Below, piece after piece: positions 59,465-64,000 of a stretch of 64,000 nt of DNA. The stretch comes from Rhodobacter ferrooxidans. Lineage in GTDB: Bacteria; Pseudomonadota; Alphaproteobacteria; Rhodobacterales; Rhodobacteraceae. The notes beneath the pieces were generated by a model, which worked only from the letters and a program-made list of their open reading frames with translations, did not search any database and had not been told where the DNA came from. The translations under genes and the position numbers were made by a program. The stretch covers positions 1-64,000 of the forward strand of contig NZ_ACYY01000012.1 of the NCBI RefSeq assembly GCF_000176015.1, written 5' to 3'. How positions within the stretch are numbered: position 1 is the stretch's first letter; every line of letters starts with the position of its first letter.

Positions 59465-59476
59465 GTGGTGTCCCTT

Positions 59477-59758
59477 TCACAGGTACTTGGCGATCAACTT
59501 GAACTCGTCGATCTGCGCCCGGTCGCCTTTGGCCAACGGCTCTGCGATCGCATCGAGACAATGGTCGATGTGATCGTGGATGAGCGCCTTCTTGGCCTGA
59601 ACGATGGCTTTCTCTACAGCGAGAAGCTGCTGGGCGATGTCGAGACAGGGTCTATCCTGTTCGAGCATCTGGATCACGGAGCGCAAATGCCCGTCGGCGC
59701 GGCGCAAGCGCTTGATGATTTCGGGATGACCGGTGTGGGTGTGTGCGTCGCTCGTCAT
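59477..59758 (-). CDS. dmeR: Metal-sensing repressor, RcnR/FrmR family (DmeR-like)
   Basis: 93 aa, all-helical DUF156/CsoR-RcnR type. Ligand pattern: His-rich N-terminus (DAHTHTGH), Cys near 38 in DRPCLDIAQQL and His near 63 in HDHIDHC, the set used by Ni/Co sensors. First gene of the efflux operon; it should release the operator at 59763-59783 when metal binds. Confidence 0.88.
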   Translation of the reverse strand: MTSDAHTHTGHPEIIKRLRRADGHLRSVIQMLEQDRPCLDIAQQLLAVEKAIVQAKKALIHDHIDHCLDAIAEPLAKGDRAQIDEFKLIAKYL

Positions 59759-59762
59759 GATC

Positions 59763-59783
59763 CTATCCCCCTGGAGGGGATAG
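59763..59783. promoter_or_regulatory. G/C-tract operator of the dmeR operon
   Basis: CTATCCCC-CTGGA-GGGGATAG, a perfect 8-bp inverted repeat 5 nt before the dmeR ATG. RcnR/CsoR-family repressors bind such G/C tracts flanked by AT. Confidence 0.75.
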
Positions 59784-59947
59784 CACTAGGGCCGACCAAC
59801 TCACATTGCAAGGGTCGACTTCAGGCCAGGAGGCTTTCACCGACCCCAGATGCTCAATTTGCAGCGGTCGCCTTGATGCGTTTTCGATGTTGCTGTAAGG
59901 GTTTGGAAACCTCGGGAGAGGGAAAAAACGTCAATAGGCGAGCAGGC

Positions 59948-60313
59948 GTGTCGGGCAAAAGTGCGCAATTGGGAACAAGACCAGGCTGGGCCAGAGTTTT
60001 CTGGTCCGTTGCTGTTATCTGCGCCTTGCTCATCGCGCCGCTGTTCACAATCAAGACTCACGGCCCGGGTGCCTATGCCGAGGCGGTGGCTGCTGCTGCC
60101 GAGGATCTCGCTCATGGTCACTCACACGACTTCAGTGGCGACGGATCCGCTTCCCATGACGCCACGGACCATGAACATCAGAGCTTTGCGGTAATCCCTC
60201 GCGCCGAACATCCAAACCCAAGTGAACAGTCCGAAGACCTGTCCATTGAGTCTGCGGTCGCATCTGGACTTGACCGGGGTGGGCCACGAAGGCCCCCGCG
60301 TCTCGACGTCTGA
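59948..60313 (+). CDS. His-rich secreted or membrane-anchored protein
   Basis: 121 aa from GTG 59948 (weak RBS; ATG at 59876 is an alternative). One N-terminal hydrophobic segment (VFWSVAVICALLIAPLFTI), then a periplasmic part with a His-rich stretch (AHGHSHDFSG and SHDATDHEHQ). Likely binds Ni or Co in the periplasm for the adjacent HupE permease. First gene of that operon, divergent from dmeR. Confidence 0.55.
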   Translation: MSGKSAQLGTRPGWARVFWSVAVICALLIAPLFTIKTHGPGAYAEAVAAAAEDLAHGHSHDFSGDGSASHDATDHEHQSFAVIPRAEHPNPSEQSEDLSIESAVASGLDRGGPRRPPRLDV

Positions 60314-60367
60314 CCTGCCGCCGTTTGCGGCGTCAACCTTTCGAGACACCTCTTCAAGGAAACAACC

Positions 60368-61096
60368 ATGAGTCATCGGACGCAAACCCCGTGGTTTGCG
60401 GATCACGGCCCGTTAAGGGTCATGGTCCTGCTTGCCACAATCGCAATAACGCTTCTCTGGGCAGAAGCGGCACTCGCCCACGCCGTCACCCTTGGCGACA
60501 AAGGCTATATTCAGGAAATTACCGGGCCGCAGATCGTCCCGTTCCTTTACCTTGGCGCCAAGCACATGGTGACCGGATATGATCACATCCTCTTCCTCTT
60601 TGGCGTGATCTTCTTCCTGTATGGAATGAAGGAGATTGGACTTTACGTCACCCTTTTCGCCATCGGCCATTCGACGACGATGATCATTGGCGTCTGGTTC
60701 AACTTTGGTATCAACGCCTACATCATCGACGCGATCATCGGCTTCTCTGTGATCTACAAGGCGCTTGATAACCTCGGCGCCTTCAGGGCGTGGTTCGGAG
60801 TGCAGCCAAATACCAAGGTGGCGACGCTGATTTTCGGCTTTCTGCACGGCTTCGGCCTTGCCTCGAAAATCATCGAATATGAGATCTCGCCGGACGGGCT
60901 GTTGACCAATCTGATCGCCTTCAACGTCGGCGTCGAACTTGGTCAACTTACAGCTTTGGCCATGATCTTGGTCGTCATGCAGCGCTGGCGCGCGACACCC
61001 TCGTTCGAGCGCCAAGCCTACAGTGCAAACGTCATTATGATGGGACTGGGTTTTTACCTGATGGGCTTGCAGCTCATCGGTCTGGCCATGTCCTGA
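60368..61096 (+). CDS. hupE: HupE/UreJ-type nickel/cobalt permease
   Basis: 242 aa. A cleavable N-terminus ends near EAALAHAV. Then about six TM helices with the HupE signature HMVTGYDHILFLFGVIFFL, a conserved GHSTTMIIG and HGFGLA. HupE proteins import Ni for hydrogenase or urease. AAGGAAA upstream. Together with nikABCDE it gives two Ni uptake routes beside two efflux routes. Confidence 0.88.
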   Translation: MSHRTQTPWFADHGPLRVMVLLATIAITLLWAEAALAHAVTLGDKGYIQEITGPQIVPFLYLGAKHMVTGYDHILFLFGVIFFLYGMKEIGLYVTLFAIGHSTTMIIGVWFNFGINAYIIDAIIGFSVIYKALDNLGAFRAWFGVQPNTKVATLIFGFLHGFGLASKIIEYEISPDGLLTNLIAFNVGVELGQLTALAMILVVMQRWRATPSFERQAYSANVIMMGLGFYLMGLQLIGLAMS

Positions 61097-61109
61097 AGAG
61101 AAATCGCAA

Positions 61110-61982
61110 ATGAACAACAAATTCGATATCACCCGCGCACCCCAGGTTCCGCCGCGTGCAGGCGCAAAGATCCGTAGCGTCGAAACCACCTCTGGAGGCC
61201 TGATCCGGTCCACCATGCTTTCAGGCGTGGCGGCGCTTGCCGTCCTCACGATTGTCTATCTCCCGTCAGAATACGGGATCGATCCGACCGGTTTTGGTGC
61301 TGTGCTTGGACTGACCGAGATGGGCCAGATCAAGCAGCAGCTTTATGCCGAGGCTGAGGCGGATGCTGCAGCAACGCCTGTTGTTCTCGACCCTGCAGTG
61401 ATGGCACGGCTGGACCGGATGGAAGCTCAGCTTTTGGCCATCGGGGCCATTATTGGTGCCCCTGTGACTGAGGCTCCTGCGCCCACAGTCGAGACCGCAC
61501 CGAGAGAAGAAGTGGTCGTCGTTGAGCCGGAACCGCAGGCGGCACCGGAAGCGGTTTCGCCTGAAGCCACCCCCGTGGTGGAAGATACGGCGACAAACTC
61601 TGAGCCTGCGGCCGAAGCAGCCGCGATTGAGCCAGCCGTCGAAGCGGCGGTTGCCGAAGCGATCACGTCGGAATGGCGTGACGAAGTAAGCTACACACTT
61701 GCCCCCGGCGAAGGGATCGAGGTGAAGCTGGTCATGGAGGAAGGCCAGACCGCACGCTTCGAATGGACCGCGAATGGTGCCGTCGTGAACTACGATACCC
61801 ATGGCGACGGCAGCGGACAGAAGATCAGCTACGAGACCGGACGTGGCGTGCCTGAACAAGCAGGCGAACTGACTGCCGCGTTCACCGGAAATCACGGATG
61901 GTTCTGGCGCAACCGCACGGACGCCCCGGTGACCATGACGTTGCGGACTGCCGGGGACTATGCGGAACTGAAGGCCCCTTGA
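61110..61982 (+). CDS. Transmembrane anchor protein, HupE-associated
   Basis: 290 aa. One TM helix (about 32-52), a Pro/Ala/Glu-rich disordered stretch (about 120-190) and a C-terminal strand-rich domain (SYTLAPGEGIEVKLVM and GNHGWFWRNRT). Annotated in databases as transmembrane anchor protein and usually next to HupE. Probably presents a periplasmic domain to the permease. AGAG upstream. Confidence 0.78.
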   Translation: MNNKFDITRAPQVPPRAGAKIRSVETTSGGLIRSTMLSGVAALAVLTIVYLPSEYGIDPTGFGAVLGLTEMGQIKQQLYAEAEADAAATPVVLDPAVMARLDRMEAQLLAIGAIIGAPVTEAPAPTVETAPREEVVVVEPEPQAAPEAVSPEATPVVEDTATNSEPAAEAAAIEPAVEAAVAEAITSEWRDEVSYTLAPGEGIEVKLVMEEGQTARFEWTANGAVVNYDTHGDGSGQKISYETGRGVPEQAGELTAAFTGNHGWFWRNRTDAPVTMTLRTAGDYAELKAP

Positions 61983-61994
61983 GCAATACAGCAC

Positions 61995-62022
61995 CGTGGC
62001 GGCCCTGTAAGGGGCCGTCACG
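61995..62022. terminator. Hairpin ending the hupE operon
   Basis: CGTGGCGGCCC pairs with GGGCCGTCACG (one wobble) around TGTAAG, 12 nt after the stop. No T-run. Confidence 0.5.
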
Positions 62023-62232
62023 TCGGCGGGAAGGTCGGAGAGAACTCCCTGCCAGACATCTCCATCTGGTCCAGACTTCTCCCAGCAGGCTGCCACTCAA
62101 GTCCAATGGGCAAGAGTCTGGATGGCTTCTGGTTTTCCGAAAATCCATAGCCCGGCAGCCCTTGACGCAGCGACTTGCCAACATATTGCTCCCTCAGCAT
62201 CAAAATTGTCCCCGCCTGACGGCATGACGGGA

Positions 62233-62568
62233 TCAGGCGGCGCGCGGCGCAAACAGGATGATCGCCGCCCCTATCAGACAGACCGCGGCCCCGGTGACAT
62301 CCCAGCCATCCGGGCGCTGGCCCTCGATTGCCCAAAGCCAGATCAGCGACGCGGCGATATAGACTCCGCCATAGGCCGCATAGGCCCGCCCGGCAGCATC
62401 GGACGGGGCCAATGTCAGTAGCCAGGCAAAGGCAGCAAGCGAGGCAAGACCCGGCACAAGCCACAGCGCCGAGGCCCCAAGCCGCAACCAGGCCCAGACG
62501 GCAAAGCACCCGGCGATCTCGGCCAGTGCGGCAAGGGCATAGAGCGCCACGGTCGGGGCGGAACTCAT
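62233..62568 (-). CDS. YnfA/UPF0060 family membrane protein
   Basis: 111 aa, four TM helices ([20 protein letters not shown] and [21 protein letters not shown]), the standard YnfA length and motif. ATG overlaps the MerR stop (ATGA). YnfA is a small multidrug-resistance-like exporter; coupling to a metal MerR suggests metal-induced expression. Confidence 0.88.
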   Translation of the reverse strand: MSSAPTVALYALAALAEIAGCFAVWAWLRLGASALWLVPGLASLAAFAWLLTLAPSDAAGRAYAAYGGVYIAASLIWLWAIEGQRPDGWDVTGAAVCLIGAAIILFAPRAA

Positions 62569-63011
62569 CCGGCGACCTCGATCAGGTGTCCGGCGTGGGC
62601 ATGGTCCGCGTGGCACTTTGTATGATCGCCCAAGACCTCGATCACACGGCAATCGGCAATCACGCCCCCCGCGCATTGGACGAGCATCCTTTCCAGCTCG
62701 GCCTTGAGCGCCACGAGCCGCGCAATGCGCGCTTCGACCGCTGCAAGCTGCGCCGAGGCGATGGCATCGGCCGCAGCACAGGACTGGTTTGGCCGGTCTG
62801 AAAGGCTGAGCAGGTCTCGGATCGCATCGAGCGGGAACCCAAGTTCGCGGGCATGGCGGATGAAGGTCAGCCGCTCTTGTGCCTTTTGGCCATAAAGCCG
62901 TTGATTGCCTGCACTGCGTTCGGCCTCGGGCAGAAGGCCGATCTCTTCGTAGTAGCGGATGGTCGGCACTTTGACCCCGGCGGCATCGCTCAGTTTTCCA
63001 ATGGTGAGCAT
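62565..63011 (-). CDS. MerR-family metal regulator (CadR/ZntR/PbrR type)
   Basis: 148 aa. MerR HTH ([26 protein letters not shown]), long dimerisation helix, and ligand residues Cys near 79 (NQSCAAAD) and Cys/His near the end ([23 protein letters not shown]). It should sense Zn, Cd or Pb and activate the divergent ATPase through the promoter at 63021-63051. AAGGAC precedes ATG 63011; an earlier in-frame ATG is not used. Confidence 0.85.
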   Translation of the reverse strand: MLTIGKLSDAAGVKVPTIRYYEEIGLLPEAERSAGNQRLYGQKAQERLTFIRHARELGFPLDAIRDLLSLSDRPNQSCAAADAIASAQLAAVEARIARLVALKAELERMLVQCAGGVIADCRVIEVLGDHTKCHADHAHAGHLIEVAG

Positions 63012-63020
63012 GGTTTGTCC

Positions 63021-63051
63021 TTGCACCTCTAGTTACTAGAGAGATTACAGA
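63021..63051 (+). promoter_or_regulatory. MerR-type promoter with 19-nt spacer and operator
   Basis: TTGCAC (-35) and TACAGA (-10) are 19 nt apart, with the perfect dyad CTCTAG-TTA-CTAGAG between them. Over-long spacing with a central dyad is the hallmark of MerR-family activation. It drives the ATPase gene and overlaps the merR promoter. Confidence 0.85.
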
Positions 63052-63103
63052 GGAGCCTGAACAGTTGCAACCGGTGCCAAGGCTCCGGTGGGAAAGGCTT
63101 GAA

Positions 63104-64000
63104 ATGGCACAGAAATCAGAGGCCGAATCGCAGGAGTGGGTCGTCACCGGAATGGATTGCGCATCCTGTGCCGTGAAGATCCGGACGGCAGTGGAGCGGC
63201 TTCCGGGGGTCAGCGACGTCAACGTAGCGGTCATGGCGGAAAAGCTGACGCTTAAGCTGGAGCCGGGCACCACGCCGCGCGACAAGATCGAGGCGGCGGT
63301 GACGAAGCTGGGCTTTGGCATCGGGGCCACCAAGGCCAAAAAGGCCAAGGCGTTCGTCATGCCCGGTGCGCTGGACGCCGGGAAAGACGATCACCACGCT
63401 GGACCTGATCACGCGGACCATGTCGGTCACGACCACGTCGCTTCGTCCGACACGATGGCAAACGTCACCCCCGCCCCTGTCGACAGCGAGGATGGTCATG
63501 GCGCGCCCGGCCACATCCACAACGACCCTGCCGACCGGGGCAAGCGCTGGTATGAAACCGGCAAAGGCCGCCTGGTCATCGGTACCGGCCTGCTGCTGTG
63601 TGCCGCTTGGGCGGTCAAACTACTGGCGTCCGAAGACATCGCAAACTGGGCGTTCATCGCGGCCTGCCTGATCGGTGTGGCACCGGTGGCGCGGCGGGCG
63701 TTTTCGGCGCTGCAAGCCGGAATGCCTTTCACTATTGAAATGCTGATGACCATTGCCGCCGTCGGTGCGCTGTTCATCGGGGCGGCGGAGGAGGCGGCGC
63801 TGGTCGTGTTCCTGTTCGCAGTCGGCGAGGTGCTGGAAGGCGTGGCGGCCAACAAGGCGCGCGACGGCATACGGGCGCTGGCAAACCTGATCCCCAAGAC
63901 CGCGCTGGTCGAGGAGAACGGTACCACTCGCGAGGTTGCCGCCGACACGCTGCGCATCGGCCAGAGGGTGCTGGTCCGCCCCGGCGACCGGATTCCTGCG
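63104..64000 (+). CDS. zntA: Zn/Cd/Pb-type P1B ATPase, 5' part (truncated by window edge)
   Basis: First 299 codons of a heavy-metal ATPase. An HMA domain with GMDCASC (about residues 16-24), a His/Asp-rich linker ([17 protein letters not shown] near 90-106), then two or three TM helices and the beginning of the actuator domain ([24 protein letters not shown]). The frame is open to the right edge. Placement opposite a MerR regulator supports ZntA/CadA function. Specific metal not decidable from this part. Confidence 0.88.
   Translation, partial: MAQKSEAESQEWVVTGMDCASCAVKIRTAVERLPGVSDVNVAVMAEKLTLKLEPGTTPRDKIEAAVTKLGFGIGATKAKKAKAFVMPGALDAGKDDHHAGPDHADHVGHDHVASSDTMANVTPAPVDSEDGHGAPGHIHNDPADRGKRWYETGKGRLVIGTGLLLCAAWAVKLLASEDIANWAFIAACLIGVAPVARRAFSALQAGMPFTIEMLMTIAAVGALFIGAAEEAALVVFLFAVGEVLEGVAANKARDGIRALANLIPKTALVEENGTTREVAADTLRIGQRVLVRPGDRIPA

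Noticed and set aside
1-64000. CRISPR arrays, tRNA or rRNA genes
   Set aside because: No regularly spaced identical repeats and no cloverleaf or rRNA-like sequence noticed on either strand.

Overview
The window looks like part of a mobilisable repABC plasmid, or an integrated relative, from an alphaproteobacterium, most likely Rhodobacteraceae. The main evidence is a complete repA-repB-repC operon (40962 to 37381, minus strand) with 16-bp parS-like palindromes, an H-NS/HvrA-type protein, an alphaproteobacterial LexA box (GTTC-N7-GTTC), and the GC-rich codon use. All functions are read from motifs and remembered family features; no database search was possible.

Layout. 1-1837: three translationally coupled genes (sigma-factor-like, acidic unknown, ImmA/IrrE metallopeptidase). 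2345-5797: a visibly more A+T-rich island with a small unknown plus HTH-ImmA pair, convergent with a thymidylate-synthase-like enzyme and an HhH-type protein resembling alpha-glutamyl/putrescinyl thymine pyrophosphorylases. 6052-10625: mobilisation region (MobP/VirD2-like relaxase, MobC, then divergent VirC1-like ParA and VirC2-like tandem RHH protein) around a repeat-bearing intergenic region that may hold oriT. 10744-37230: plasmid housekeeping and defence cargo, with two nearly identical ssb genes, a WGR protein, a 1629-aa type ISP-like restriction-modification enzyme coupled to a secreted Cys-rich protein, DUF2493, Toprim and strawberry-notch genes, a GNAT/DUF1778 toxin-antitoxin pair, small plasmid DUF genes (one frameshifted), DUF932, H-NS and a ParB-like protein. 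Many minus-strand genes here share a short hairpin 22-29 nt before the start codon. 37381-43570: repABC with a candidate antisense ctRNA, a serine resolvase and a DUF1612/HTH protein.

43648-64000 is a metal-homeostasis island. A two-component system diverges from a copper-type set (EF-hand Met/His-rich periplasmic protein, tiny membrane protein, DUF302 protein, P1B-type Cu ATPase). Next comes a NikABCDE-type ABC importer ending in a HutC-like GntR regulator. Convergent to it lies a Ni/Co efflux operon (dmeR, dmeF, NreB-like MFS, DedA-like). Diverging from dmeR is a HupE-type permease operon. The window ends with a MerR-YnfA pair diverging from a Zn/Cd/Pb-type P-ATPase cut off by the right edge.

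The best candidates for undescribed biology are (1) the TS-like/aGPT-like pair, whose TS homologue has the Asn-to-Asp change diagnostic of dCMP rather than dUMP specificity; (2) the recurrent leader hairpin that marks the accessory genes as one possible regulon; and (3) the Ni importer linked to a HutC-like, possibly histidine-catabolite-sensing, regulator.
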